Part shown: in pieces, positions 1 to 8,318 of the stretch
Layout of the letters: each line of letters opens with the position of its first letter
Numbering within the stretch: the first letter of the stretch is position 1
DNA from: Candidatus Zixiibacteriota bacterium
GTDB lineage: Bacteria; Zixibacteria; MSB-5A5; GN15; FEB-12
DNA: 64,000 nt
NCBI GenBank assembly: GCA_034439475.1
Contig: JAWXAN010000007.1
Location: 30,920-94,919 of the forward strand
Direction of reading: 5' to 3'
Position numbers and translations under genes: made by a program
The notes under the pieces: model-generated
Database searches by the model: none
Seen by the model: the letters and a program-made list of their open reading frames with translations, nothing else
What the model was told of the DNA's origin: nothing

Positions 1-2435
1 TATGCCATTTGTCCTGAATCTGAAAAGAGGAAAAGCGAACGATCAACATTCACCGTCATCTGACTGCCGCTTTGCTTCAGCCGGAATACCATACCGTTCA
101 CCTCAAGCAGTGAGTCGATCTCCTTGCCGTTGAACTTCCGTGACCCGCCGCCAACTGTGACTGAAAAGTTCACCGGCCGATCATTGTCGCTTACCAGGAT
201 AGCGTCTATCACTTGGTCCTGAACCCGGAATATGCGACCGTCTGGGTATCTATAAGGCGTCAACTTGTCTATCTGTTCATCAGTCCATCCAAGGTCAACC
301 CCCATATAATCGCGAATCTGTTTTATATACCAATCGGTATTGGCAAGCGAGAGATTGACATTTCTCACATCCTTTCTCACCCCGAAAACTTCCTGCAGGC
401 ACCACAGCGGAAAGGTATCATTGTCACCCGCGGTGAAAAGCACCGCATCCTTGTCGGCCGAGATGAGAATATTCCAGGCATAATCGAATGCTATATAATT
501 GTTCGACCTGTCACAGACATGGTAATTGGCCGCGACTGCGTAAACCGGAAGAAGGAAAACAACAGAAGCGGCGGCCGTTATAAGTTTTCTTATTGAGGTA
601 TTGAAATTCACACACGCCCCCCGAATTGCGGATACCATTGCGGACAACCCAAGTCCTATAGCCAAACCGAAAAAGAGAAATGTCGGTGTGAAAAAATAAT
701 CACGGTCGCGCACTTCGAGATAGTCATCCCCCGTTTGCGGATCGATCCGTGTGCCGTCCGCAAAGTTCATGTACAATATTAACCCGACTGATGACAGTAT
801 CAATAGTAACGTCATGAGCAGACCATTCTCTGGTTTTCGTCGAACCGCCTGCCATATTCCAAAGCCGCCAATCAAGAATAAAGCAAGAAAGTGTACTCCG
901 CCAAGTCCGTACTGTTTGCTAAAAAATGCCCAGAATCCCATCCGTTGATGAATACCGAACTGATTTGACCACTCTGCCCGACGTTCGAACATACGGTCTA
1001 TCATCGACTGTGACCCGTATTGTTTCCTCTCGATAAAATTGACCGTTGCGGCAAAGCTCTGCGATGGATTGTTCTGATTAATGTAGGGATGTTCCGCCGA
1101 ACGTATGGAAATGAACAGATGGACAGAAAAGCCAACCGCCCCCATGAGAATAAGAAGTATCCCTTCCTTCCACCCGGGTGTTTTCTTCCACACCCCTAAA
1201 ACACCAAGCGTCAATGCGCCGAAGAACATGGCGTAGAGAAACGGAACAACCCCAATGACCACCGCCGAAACTGCGATAACGGCAATGAGTATCGGCACGT
1301 TTATATAGCGCAAAAACATCACCCCCAGAACTATGACCAAAAGAACCGCGCACAAAAGAAATGCCTCGTATCCGCGTATCGGAAGATACGTAACTATGGC
1401 GAGCGTAATAGACACAAGACTTACAATTGAGACCACAGTAATTGGGTGCGAATCCGCATTAGACTCAGTGCGGTTCGACCGGAGTCCAATCAGTTGTTTC
1501 ACACTCAGCAACCCAAGTACAACCACCGCCCCTCCGCCAATCCAATTGAACCCTGATTGAAATTGAGGCAGTCTGCCTGAGATGGAAAAGAGCAATGGCG
1601 CAAGAGAAACAGCGAAGAGCGCGGCGTATACCAAAAGTATGCGCGGCTGCTGGGCAAGCGAAAGCAGATACAATGAGACGAGTATAAACCCTGCCGCAAC
1701 CGGAATCAAAGGGGATACCTCTCCCGGGCGTGACGAAAGAGCAAAGATCAAATAAAGACCAACCGCGATACTTCCGGCAACCACAAACCAGGCCTTGGGC
1801 GGCGTCTCCTTGCTAAAAATAAAAAAAAGGGCGATAATAGGGAAGATCAGAAATGTCGTCATATGAACGCCCACTCCCAGCACCGCAAGAAAAACTATCA
1901 AGGCCATCAGTTTTGTCGCATGCGAATTGTTTCGATTTTCCAAATAAATGAGCGTAAGCCACACGATAAGCATCATGATGAGCATCGCCATCCCATAGAC
2001 CTCGGTCTCAACTGAATTGTTCCACTGGGTTAATCCAAATGCCATAAAGAATGCCCCCGAAGCCGCGCCAGTATAGAGCAACACTCTCATCGCGAGGCTG
2101 CTGGTCTCCTCAAACAATGTCCGCCCGATGCGGACTGCTATCAGATAGCCGACCATCGCCGCAAAGGCGTTACAGAGCACAGAGAGAAAATTCACCCTGG
2201 CCGCAATATCGTCAAAGAGCGGAATAATAGAAAAAAGCCGGCCAATCAGAATATACAGCGGCGTTCCGGGAGGATGGGGTATACCAAGAATATAGCTTGT
2301 GGCGATAAACTCACCGCAGTCCCAAAAGGAAACTGTGGGAGCCATTGTCAACAGATAAACAATAAAAACAGTCAAACAAACAAAAGCGGCCACTGCCGCA
2401 TTTATCGGATCAACAGAACGGTCGAACAATTTCAC
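1..2435 (-). CDS. DUF2723 / GT117-family membrane glycosyltransferase (C-terminus beyond window)
   Basis: The minus-strand frame starting at a GTG at 2435 stays open to the window edge (over 800 codons), so the C-terminus is missing. The N-terminus has a hydrophobic helix followed by the DUF2723 hallmark SFWDCGEFIATSYILG and HPPGTPLY, which matches the acidic first-loop motif of protein O-mannosyltransferase-like (TMEM260/GT-C) enzymes. Many hydrophobic segments follow, then RDYFFTPTF and a soluble tail with FTAGDNDTFPLWCLQE, also typical of the family. The expected role is glycosyl transfer from a lipid-linked sugar on the outer face of the inner membrane; the substrate is unknown. A TGA lies in frame two codons upstream of the GTG, which fixes the start region. 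A TTGACA element lies about 40 bp upstream. Confidence 0.88.
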   Translation of the reverse strand, partial: MKLFDRSVDPINAAVAAFVCLTVFIVYLLTMAPTVSFWDCGEFIATSYILGIPHPPGTPLYILIGRLFSIIPLFDDIAARVNFLSVLCNAFAAMVGYLIAVRIGRTLFEETSSLAMRVLLYTGAASGAFFMAFGLTQWNNSVETEVYGMAMLIMMLIVWLTLIYLENRNNSHATKLMALIVFLAVLGVGVHMTTFLIFPIIALFFIFSKETPPKAWFVVAGSIAVGLYLIFALSSRPGEVSPLIPVAAGFILVSLYLLSLAQQPRILLVYAALFAVSLAPLLFSISGRLPQFQSGFNWIGGGAVVVLGLLSVKQLIGLRSNRTESNADSHPITVVSIVSLVSITLAIVTYLPIRGYEAFLLCAVLLVIVLGVMFLRYINVPILIAVIAVSAVVIGVVPFLYAMFFGALTLGVLGVWKKTPGWKEGILLILMGAVGFSVHLFISIRSAEHPYINQNNPSQSFAATVNFIERKQYGSQSMIDRMFERRAEWSNQFGIHQRMGFWAFFSKQYGLGGVHFLALFLIGGFGIWQAVRRKPENGLLMTLLLILSSVGLILYMNFADGTRIDPQTGDDYLEVRDRDYFFTPTFLFFGLAIGLGLSAMVSAIRGACVNFNTSIRKLITAAASVVFLLPVYAVAANYHVCDRSNNYIAFDYAWNILISADKDAVLFTAGDNDTFPLWCLQEVFGVRKDVRNVNLSLANTDWYIKQIRDYMGVDLGWTDEQIDKLTPYRYPDGRIFRVQDQVIDAILVSDNDRPVNFSVTVGGGSRKFNGKEIDSLLEVNGMVFRLKQSGSQMTVNVDRSLFLFSDSGQMA

Positions 2436-2450
2436 CAGTCACTAATCCTG

Positions 2451-2481
2451 TATATACTCGTAACTCTTCTCCGCATGTCAA
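2451..2481 (-). promoter_or_regulatory. Possible sigma70 promoter for the DUF2723 gene
   Basis: On the minus strand TTGACA (2476-2481) is followed after 18-19 nt by an AT-rich GTATATA (2451-2457). The predicted start would leave only about 10 nt of leader before the GTG at 2435, so either the leader is very short or transcription mainly reads through from nusB. Confidence 0.4.
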
Positions 2482-2576
2482 CTACTATATGACTGCCGGA
2501 ATTAAAGACCGCTAATATATGGATTTGTGGGCATCTGTAAAGAGAAGGAATATCGTCAACCGATTACCGGACAGTC

Positions 2577-3020
2577 CTACTCAGCGGCAGGCTTCTGCTG
2601 CAACTCAAAGTTTCGTGCGAATTTATCAAGAATACCATTGATAAACGAGGATGACTCTGCGGTGGAAAACTTCTTGGCGAGTTCAATTGCCTCATTAATT
2701 GCCACTTTCACTGGCGTGTCTGGCAAATCCCGAATTTCCACCATAGCCATCCTGAGAATATTCCGATCAATATTCGCGATACGATTTATATCCCAGTTTG
2801 TCGCAAGAGCAGAAATATGTCCGTCGGCCCATTCTTTATGCTGTAACACCAAGCGAAATAACTGATGCGCAAATCCGAGCGTTTTTTCGCTCAGTGATTC
2901 ATCGTCAACAACCGAACGGATAATATCCTCCGCAGCTATTCCGCTTACATCCTCGGCGTAAAGTCCTTTTAGTACCAGTTCGCGCGCCAAACGGCGTGGA
3001 GAATCATTCACCTTTTGCAT
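2577..3020 (-). CDS. nusB: Transcription antitermination factor NusB
   Basis: This 147-aa protein has the length and all-helical pattern of NusB. It starts [19 protein letters not shown], and its C-terminal half holds the family signature around [20 protein letters not shown] and [17 protein letters not shown]. NusB binds boxA RNA with NusE (S10) and supports rRNA antitermination. The ATG at 3020 lies inside the end of ribH (17-nt overlap), so the two are translationally coupled. The ribH-nusB order is common across bacteria. A roughly 20-residue Gln/Lys-rich tail follows the last helix. Identification is secure. Confidence 0.96.
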   Translation of the reverse strand: MQKVNDSPRRLARELVLKGLYAEDVSGIAAEDIIRSVVDDESLSEKTLGFAHQLFRLVLQHKEWADGHISALATNWDINRIANIDRNILRMAMVEIRDLPDTPVKVAINEAIELAKKFSTAESSSFINGILDKFARNFELQQKPAAE

Positions 3021-3480
3021 CCAATTCTTTATAAACAGAAATCATTTCCATCGCAGCCATTGCGGCATCCCATCCTTTGTTGCCAGCTTTTGCCCCAGAG
3101 CGCTCAATCGCCTGTTCGAGCGTGTTGGTTGTAATGACTCCGTTAATAACGGGTATTGTGCCGCTCAACGCAACCTTTGCTATTCCATTTGAAGCCGCAC
3201 CGGCCACATAGTCAAAATGTGGTGTTGCCCCTCGTATAACAGCCCCAAGACAGATTAGCGCATCGTATTTCCTGCTCTGAGCCATTTTCTGCGCCATCGG
3301 CGGTATTTCAAATGCTCCCGGAACATAGACAACAGAAATTGCATTGTCATCCGCCCCATGCCTAACCAAACAATCATGTGAGCCTTCGAGCAGTTTATCG
3401 GTAATGAAATGATTAAAACTGCTGACCACGATTCCAAACCGATAACCCGATGCATTAAACGAGCCTTTAATGACTTTCAC
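3004..3480 (-). CDS. ribH: 6,7-dimethyl-8-ribityllumazine synthase
   Basis: This is the penultimate enzyme of riboflavin synthesis. It condenses 5-amino-6-ribitylaminouracil with dihydroxybutanone phosphate and usually assembles as a 60-mer or pentamer. Visible family motifs are [28 protein letters not shown], the phosphate-binding and catalytic stretch [16 protein letters not shown] (catalytic His in PHFD), and [17 protein letters not shown] prefer the GTG at 3480 (158 aa), which has GGAAGAG upstream and gives the normal N-terminus. A TTG at 3492 is the alternative. The gene overlaps nusB and is separated from the other rib genes by a repeat block (3493-3886), so it may not respond to the FMN riboswitch in front of ribD. 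Confidence 0.96.
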   Translation of the reverse strand: MKVIKGSFNASGYRFGIVVSSFNHFITDKLLEGSHDCLVRHGADDNAISVVYVPGAFEIPPMAQKMAQSRKYDALICLGAVIRGATPHFDYVAGAASNGIAKVALSGTIPVINGVITTNTLEQAIERSGAKAGNKGWDAAMAAMEMISVYKELDAKGE

Positions 3481-3492
3481 TTTCTCTTCCAA

Positions 3493-3886
3493 TCTTCACT
3501 TTCTCTTCTCTTAGTCTTGTAGCGATTCCGCCAACGGTTCGCCGCAGGCGAACGGTTCAGCGATTTCTTGGGCCACTGTCCCTCCCGCTAATGTCATACC
3601 GACGAAGGCCGGTAACCAGGGTTAATCATCGTGCAGGCCGTCTTTGGCCTGCACCACATTATCGGACACTCCCACCCGCACGAAACCATTCGTGGCTGGT
3701 GTACGTCCTCGTGCACCAGCAAATTCTTCCGCCCCGTCATTGCGAGGAGTCCCGTTTCAGACGGGACGACGCGGCAATCTCATGCCTGTCCGCTGTGGCG
3801 GATTCTCTTTCTGTCATTCCCGCGGAAGCGAGAAACCAGGCTTAATCATCGTGCAGGCCGTCTTCGGCCTGCACCACCTTACGCCA
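3493..3886. repeat. 394-bp intergenic block of dispersed palindromic repeats
   Basis: No gene is supported here. Two 66-bp direct copies of one repeat (3592-3657 and 3812-3877) each end in a GTGCAGGCC...GGCCTGCAC hairpin; the second copy is a perfect 10-bp stem with a TCTT loop. Between them lies a second element (about 3735-3805) that begins CGTCATTGCGAGGAG and ends GCGGCAATCTCAT, plus a GCTGGTG...CACCAGC inverted repeat (about 3695-3720). Related copies occur at 8160-8247 and, in reverse, at 26573-26640. Short ORFs across the block read the repeat and look spurious. Confidence 0.8.
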
Positions 3887-5740
3887 TCACCCCTTCCTCA
3901 AATCCAGCAAATGCCCCATCTTATCCCGCTTAACCTCAAGATACCGATGATTAAAAGTTGTCGGATCAATTTGTATCGGCACTCGTTCACTCACTGCTAT
4001 CCCATATTGCTGTAGTCCCGAAATCTTATTCGGATTATTGGTCAGCAACCGTACCGAAATAATTCCCAAATCATTCAATATCTGAGCGGCGGTCGTGTAG
4101 TTACGGAGATCGGCTCTGAATCCAAGGTCTGTGTTTGCCTCGACCGTATCACGACCCGTGTCCTGTAACTGGTAAGCCAAAATCTTATTGGCCAAACCTA
4201 TCCCCCGTCCCTCTTGCCGCATATATATGACCGCACCCACACCTGTTTCCTCTATCTGCCTCATGGCCGACTCAAGTTGGGCTCCGCAATCACAGCGGCA
4301 CGACCCAAGCACATCTCCTGTAAAACAACTCGAATGTATCCGCGTCAGAATATCCACCCCTCCATTGACTGTCCCTTTTGTAAGCGCAAGATGGTCCTCG
4401 TTATCGATATCCGAATGATACGAATGCAGAATGAAATCACCATGCTTTGTCGGCAGACTCACACTGGCCTTTCTGCAGACAAGTTTCTCATGCTTGCTCC
4501 GATAACTGATAAGATCATCAATGGTAATAATACAAAGCCCGAATCTCTCTGCTACTTCCATGAGTTTGGGTACTCGCGCCATCGAACCATCACTATCCAT
4601 TATCTCACACAGGACACCGATAGGCTTGCACCCGGCAAGCTTAGCCAAATCGACCGCGGCTTCGGTATGACCAGCCCGGGCCAAAACGCCCCCATCGACA
4701 GCCTTGATTGGGAATATGTGCCCGGGACGTCCGAGCGCTTCCGGTTTAGTCGATTCATCGGCCAACATGCGAATTGTCAAAGCGCGATCGAATGCCGAGA
4801 TTCCGGTGCTTGTCCCCACCAGAGCATCAACTGAAACAGTAAACCGCGTCCCGAGTTTAGCTGTGTTATGATCGGTCATCGGCTGCAGATGCAAAGCATC
4901 GAGACGCTCTTGCGGCATTGCCACGCATATTAGACCGCGACCATGAGTGGCAAAAAAGTTGACAGCCTCAGGAGTGACCATCTCAGCCACCATTATAAAG
5001 TCCCCTTCGTTCTCACGGTCTTCATCGTCAACAACGATTACTGGCTTCCCTCGCTTTATCGCTTCGAGTGCCTGCTCGATTGTACCGAAACGAATATCTC
5101 TGCCCATACTACAGCCGCTTTCTATGAGTTTCGCCTGAAGCATTTTTCCCTCTTTTTGGTTGGAAGACTTCAGGATGTATTTTGCCAACAGATCAAATTC
5201 AAGATTAACTTCGGAGCCATTGCCGAGACCTGCAAGATTTGTATGTACGGATGTATACGGAATCAGATTTACACTGCACATGTTTCCGATCGCTCTATTC
5301 ACCGTCAGCGAAACTCCGTTGATGCAGACCGAACCCTTGTCGACAATTAAATGCTCGAAAGCAGAATCGAATGAACATTCCAATTCAAGAGATTCGCCTA
5401 CTGGCCGGATCGAACATACGCGACCGGTCGTATCTACATGACCCGAGACAAAATGTCCTCCAAGTCGGTCGCCCACACAAAGGGATCGCTCAAGATTTAT
5501 CGACTGTCCAATCTGATAATTACCGATTATAGTTTTCTGCAATGTCTCCTGGGATACCTCGACCGTAAAACCATGCAAAGTTTTTTCAACCACTGTCAGG
5601 CAAACCCCATCACACGCGATTGATTCACCGAGCGAAATCTCAGGCAAACCAATTTGCGTCTCGATTGTCAATATTTTGTAATTACTTCGCGAAATCAATT
5701 GCGTGAGTTTCCCGATATCTTCGATAATGCCTGTGAACAT
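3887..5740 (-). CDS. Trifunctional riboflavin synthase / DHBP synthase / GTP cyclohydrolase II fusion (RibE-RibB-RibA)
   Basis: One 617-aa frame joins a complete riboflavin synthase to a complete RibBA. Residues 1-198 form riboflavin synthase: MFTGIIEDIG start and two lumazine-binding halves with GVCLTV and NGVSLTV. Residues about 210-415 form DHBP synthase: the metal/acid loop DDEDRENEGD and RPGHIFPI..HTEAAVDLAKLAG. Residues about 420-617 form GTP cyclohydrolase II: zinc cysteines in SSCFTGDVLGSCRCDCG, MRQEGRGIGL, and GFRADLRNY. The start at 5740 follows GGAGGAG and lies 2 nt after the ribD stop. ribE and ribBA are normally separate genes. An internal ATG (residue 200) with its own Shine-Dalgarno marks the old ribBA start. 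The product should catalyse three riboflavin steps. Confidence 0.93.
   Translation of the reverse strand: MFTGIIEDIGKLTQLISRSNYKILTIETQIGLPEISLGESIACDGVCLTVVEKTLHGFTVEVSQETLQKTIIGNYQIGQSINLERSLCVGDRLGGHFVSGHVDTTGRVCSIRPVGESLELECSFDSAFEHLIVDKGSVCINGVSLTVNRAIGNMCSVNLIPYTSVHTNLAGLGNGSEVNLEFDLLAKYILKSSNQKEGKMLQAKLIESGCSMGRDIRFGTIEQALEAIKRGKPVIVVDDEDRENEGDFIMVAEMVTPEAVNFFATHGRGLICVAMPQERLDALHLQPMTDHNTAKLGTRFTVSVDALVGTSTGISAFDRALTIRMLADESTKPEALGRPGHIFPIKAVDGGVLARAGHTEAAVDLAKLAGCKPIGVLCEIMDSDGSMARVPKLMEVAERFGLCIITIDDLISYRSKHEKLVCRKASVSLPTKHGDFILHSYHSDIDNEDHLALTKGTVNGGVDILTRIHSSCFTGDVLGSCRCDCGAQLESAMRQIEETGVGAVIYMRQEGRGIGLANKILAYQLQDTGRDTVEANTDLGFRADLRNYTTAAQILNDLGIISVRLLTNNPNKISGLQQYGIAVSERVPIQIDPTTFNHRYLEVKRDKMGHLLDLRKG
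5143..5153 (-). promoter_or_regulatory. Internal ribosome-binding site and ATG for stand-alone RibBA
   Basis: On the minus strand AGAGG (5149-5153) precedes an in-frame ATG at 5143 by five bases. This ATG is residue 200 of the fusion and sits exactly at the boundary between the riboflavin synthase and DHBP synthase domains. A separate 418-aa RibBA could therefore be made from the same transcript alongside the 617-aa fusion. Confidence 0.6.
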
Positions 5741-5742
5741 AC

Positions 5743-6855
5743 CTATCTCCTCCGCTGCGGGTAGCCGATAAAAAGACTGTCCCTGCCGCATAATTCAAAA
5801 TGTCCTTCAGAAAAACGAACCGCCTTTACAATCGAGGCTATCCCCAGATCACCCAGAGATTCCTTCCCCGTGCCAATCACTATCGGCGCCGTAAACTGAA
5901 AGTATTTGTCCACAAGCTGTTCTTTCCAAAAAGATGTCGCGAGCGTCGCCCCCCCTTCGACCAAAAGAGAACGAAAACCGAACTCCTTGGCCCTAAACAT
6001 GAACTCATGAAGATTAAGTCGGCCTGCGCCAATCGTCCCGACTTCCCACAGCATTACCTGCGGTTTCTTTCTCTGCTTCAGAAACAGTTCGATTGAGTCA
6101 GCCGATGATACAAGAATCGTTTTGAAATCCTTGTTCTCTTGGACTAATCGGGAATGCTTTAGCGACACCAGATTGTTAGACAAAACTATTCGGTAAGGAT
6201 TCTTCCCCTTCACATGCCGTACGGTAAGTGATGGGTCATCCGCTGTTACGGTGCCGCTCCCCACAATGATCGCATCGCACTCTGCCCGAAGTTGATGGCC
6301 GTAGTGGCGAGAGCGCTCACCAGATATCCACATCGACTCCCCGCTTAATGTCGCGGTTCGGCCATCGAGTGTCTGAGCCGATTTCAAAACAACAAAAGGT
6401 CGCCTAAGTTTTTGTGACATGAGATATGGCTCGTTGATTTTCGATGCTTCGGCGGCAAGCACTCCAAGGTTAACTTCGACCCCAGCCTCCGTCAGCCGCT
6501 TAATACCTCTTCCTTTGACCCGCCTGTCTGGATCAATTATCGCGACCACAACTCTCTTTATTCCGGCCTCGATTAGCGCATCGGTACATGGGCCGGTGCG
6601 GCCAGTGTGCGAACATGGCTCAAGTGTGACATAGATTGTTGCCCCACTCAGCGATTCCCCCAACTTCTTTGCTTTGTTTATAGCGATTACTTCAGCATGG
6701 TCAATTCCAGATTGCCCATGAAACCCCTCGGAAATAATCTCGTCTTCCTTGACAATGACTGCCCCAACCAAAGGATTTGGCGAAGTCCTCCCCTTGGCCC
6801 GAATAGCCAATTCTAAGGCGCGAGTCATAAATTTTTCATCTGCCGTGACGGCCAT
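5743..6855 (-). CDS. ribD: Bifunctional pyrimidine deaminase/reductase RibD
   Basis: RibD deaminates and then reduces the pyrimidine intermediate made from GTP. The deaminase domain (residues 1-145) carries the zinc site HAEVIAI (H53) and PCSHTGRTGPC (C81, C90). The reductase domain (about 150-370) has RPFVVLKSAQTLDGRTA, a dihydrofolate-reductase-like core and SLLVEGGATLATSF. I choose the ATG at 6855 (370 aa). A longer frame back to 6939 begins inside the FMN riboswitch and adds residues unlike RibD. The start codon directly follows the U-tract of a terminator hairpin, so ribosome access and termination are both linked to the riboswitch. It is the first gene of the rib operon; ribE-BA follows 2 nt after its stop. 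Confidence 0.96.
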   Translation of the reverse strand: MAVTADEKFMTRALELAIRAKGRTSPNPLVGAVIVKEDEIISEGFHGQSGIDHAEVIAINKAKKLGESLSGATIYVTLEPCSHTGRTGPCTDALIEAGIKRVVVAIIDPDRRVKGRGIKRLTEAGVEVNLGVLAAEASKINEPYLMSQKLRRPFVVLKSAQTLDGRTATLSGESMWISGERSRHYGHQLRAECDAIIVGSGTVTADDPSLTVRHVKGKNPYRIVLSNNLVSLKHSRLVQENKDFKTILVSSADSIELFLKQRKKPQVMLWEVGTIGAGRLNLHEFMFRAKEFGFRSLLVEGGATLATSFWKEQLVDKYFQFTAPIVIGTGKESLGDLGIASIVKAVRFSEGHFELCGRDSLFIGYPQRRR

Positions 6856-6884
6856 AAAAAAACCCCAATAGTGAACTTCGGGGT
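6856..6884 (-). terminator. Riboswitch-controlled terminator just upstream of ribD
   Basis: On the minus strand ACCCC (6884-6880) pairs with GGGGT (6866-6862) and a run of seven T residues follows (6862-6856), ending one base from the ribD ATG. The longer arm ACCCCGAAG (6884-6876) is also the exact complement of CTTCGGGGT (7041-7033) in the 5' strand of the riboswitch. This is the layout of a terminator/antiterminator switch. Confidence 0.75.
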
Positions 6885-6925
6885 ATACACAAACAGACAA
6901 AGCACCAAACAGAGCTTTTCTGCAT

Positions 6926-7047
6926 AAACCTTCTTCCATCCGGACTGTTGCCGTCGGCGCCTGAGTTTCACAAGCTCAACCAGTGTTTTGCTGGTTCGCG
7001 GGCTGTTACCGCCGATCGAGGAATTTCACCTCACCCCGAAGATTTCT
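6926..7047 (-). ncRNA. FMN riboswitch (RFN element)
   Basis: On the minus strand the leader shows the conserved RFN blocks in order: TCTTCGGGG, GTGAAATTCC, GATCGGCGGTAA, AGCCCGCGA, a variable stem, TGTGAAACTCAGG, GCCGACGGCAACAGTCCGGA, and GGAAGAAGG. The P1 stem forms between AAATCTTC at the 5' end and GAAGGTTT at the 3' end with one wobble pair. It lies about 70 nt upstream of ribD. FMN binding should stabilise P1 and free the downstream terminator, which would turn off ribD and the ribE-BA fusion. Confidence 0.95.
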
Positions 7048-7358
7048 CTTAGTATATATAGTGACATCGTATGAAGGCAATCGTTTTGTTGCTATCATGC
7101 CGCTTTGCCGTCCTGTGAAAGACAGCGGGCCGTGAATCCAAAAAAGAGAATCTTCTCGGCTTTGTATCAGAAACCTATTGGTTTTCTACCATACTTTGCT
7201 TGATAACTTTTGTAAGTAAAGCTTTCAGTTACAGCTCTAATATATTGTCGTACATATGCTTCCTAAAACTATCCTTAGCCTCGGCATTGACCTTGCATCA
7301 GTTCTCAAGCTGAGAGGGTCTATGTTGTTTTTGATCTAAGTACGAAGGGAGAATTGTC
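7048..7358. promoter_or_regulatory. Divergent intergenic region; rib promoter at 7051-7080
   Basis: On the minus strand TTGCCT (7075-7080) and TATACT (7051-7056) with 18 nt between form a plausible sigma70 promoter just 5' of the riboswitch. The remaining roughly 280 bp lead into the plus-strand lipoprotein gene. I see several AT-rich tracts there but no convincing single promoter, RNA or small gene. Confidence 0.5.
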
Positions 7359-8120
7359 ATGAATAAACGTAAATCAAACTTTGCCTTTTTTGCGCTGCCT
7401 CTGATTGCGCTCGCCTTAGCAGTCGGCTGCTCAAAAGATACGACAACTCTTTTTACCAGTAACTCTATTGACCCTGAAGATTACTTCCCGCTTCAGACCA
7501 GATACACTACCCATTTTGATGTCCGCGAATATAACGGAAACATGCAAGAGCTTACCTTCCAAGTCGGCTCTCCTGTTTCCGTCGCGGGCCAACCCGGCTA
7601 TCAATGGCTTGTGAACAGCTCAAATGGCGGCTACGACACCAGCTATTTTGTGGCTACGGAATCTGGGCTTTACCTTTATGGCAGCCTCTCCTCAATACCA
7701 GAACAAATTCTATCATTTCCGCTTGAAACCGGCGCGTCATGGAACCGATACGAAAGTTTTTCTGGCGACAACGCTGGGGATGAGACTAATGGCGGAGGAA
7801 CTACAAACGGCGGTCTGAAAGACATAATCGACGGAGAGCAGGAAAATCAGGGCTTCAAAGATTCTTCTGATGCGGGAATAGCTTCGAGTTATAACTTTCC
7901 GACCGATGGCGCAAATACTCTCACCAAAGAAAGCATCGAAGAGGTTGCGTTGAAAAATGGCACAAAATTCAGCGAATCGATCAAGATTAAAAATGCCGGC
8001 TCAGATGGCTACAACTACTATTGGTTTGCTCCCGGCATCGGTTTGGTGAAATATATAATCGGGACTTCAGAGAACAACAGCGCCAACGGCCGCACCGTCG
8101 GCGAAATCTCTCACTACTAA
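7359..8120 (+). CDS. Predicted secreted lipoprotein, function unknown
   Basis: This 253-aa protein starts at an ATG preceded by GGGAGA. A signal peptide (basic MNKRK, then about 15 hydrophobic residues) ends in a lipobox LAVGC, so Cys24 should be lipidated and the protein anchored in the envelope. The mature part is polar and beta-rich. It has a Gly/Asn/Asp-rich low-complexity stretch in the middle (around residues 140-175) and an ending rich in aromatic residues (YYWFAPGIGLVKYI). I do not recognise a family. The YYWFAPGIGLVKY pattern recurs in small lipoproteins of related environmental genomes, but I cannot assign a role. It is one of only three plus-strand genes and stands alone. Confidence 0.8.
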   Translation: MNKRKSNFAFFALPLIALALAVGCSKDTTTLFTSNSIDPEDYFPLQTRYTTHFDVREYNGNMQELTFQVGSPVSVAGQPGYQWLVNSSNGGYDTSYFVATESGLYLYGSLSSIPEQILSFPLETGASWNRYESFSGDNAGDETNGGGTTNGGLKDIIDGEQENQGFKDSSDAGIASSYNFPTDGANTLTKESIEEVALKNGTKFSESIKIKNAGSDGYNYYWFAPGIGLVKYIIGTSENNSANGRTVGEISHY

Positions 8121-8318
8121 GACAGCGCTCACGCCCGTGCGCCAACTAAGCTTTGTCACCGTCATTGCGGGCCGAGCCTTCTTAGGCGAGGCGTGGCAAT
8201 CTCATATTCTCCAATATTTGTAGGTCAGTCCGCCGTGGCGGACTGACGTCCTTTCTTCGTCTTCTAGCGAGTCTGCCGCGCCTGCCCGCTGGGCGGGGCG
8301 GACTGCACCACATTGTTG
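8121..8318. repeat. Dispersed palindromic repeat after the lipoprotein gene
   Basis: 8160-8205 reads CGTCATTGCGGG...GTGGCAATCTCAT and is a diverged copy of the element at about 3735-3785. It is followed by a perfect 11-bp inverted repeat GTCAGTCCGCC/GGCGGACTGAC with a 2-nt loop (8224-8247), and then GC-rich CTGCCGCGCC / GGGCGGGGCGGAC. It lies between converging genes, so the hairpins may also end transcription, although there is no T-run. Confidence 0.7.

Noticed and set aside
3591..4015. Overlapping plus-strand ORFs across the repeat block
   Set aside because: Their translations (for example CEESRFRRDDAA, CHSRGSEKPG) are typical read-through of dispersed intergenic repeats; there is no ribosome-binding site, and frames overlap each other.
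4214..4834. 206-aa plus-strand ORF
   Set aside because: It is antisense to the well-conserved RibB/RibA domains; its sequence has no family features.
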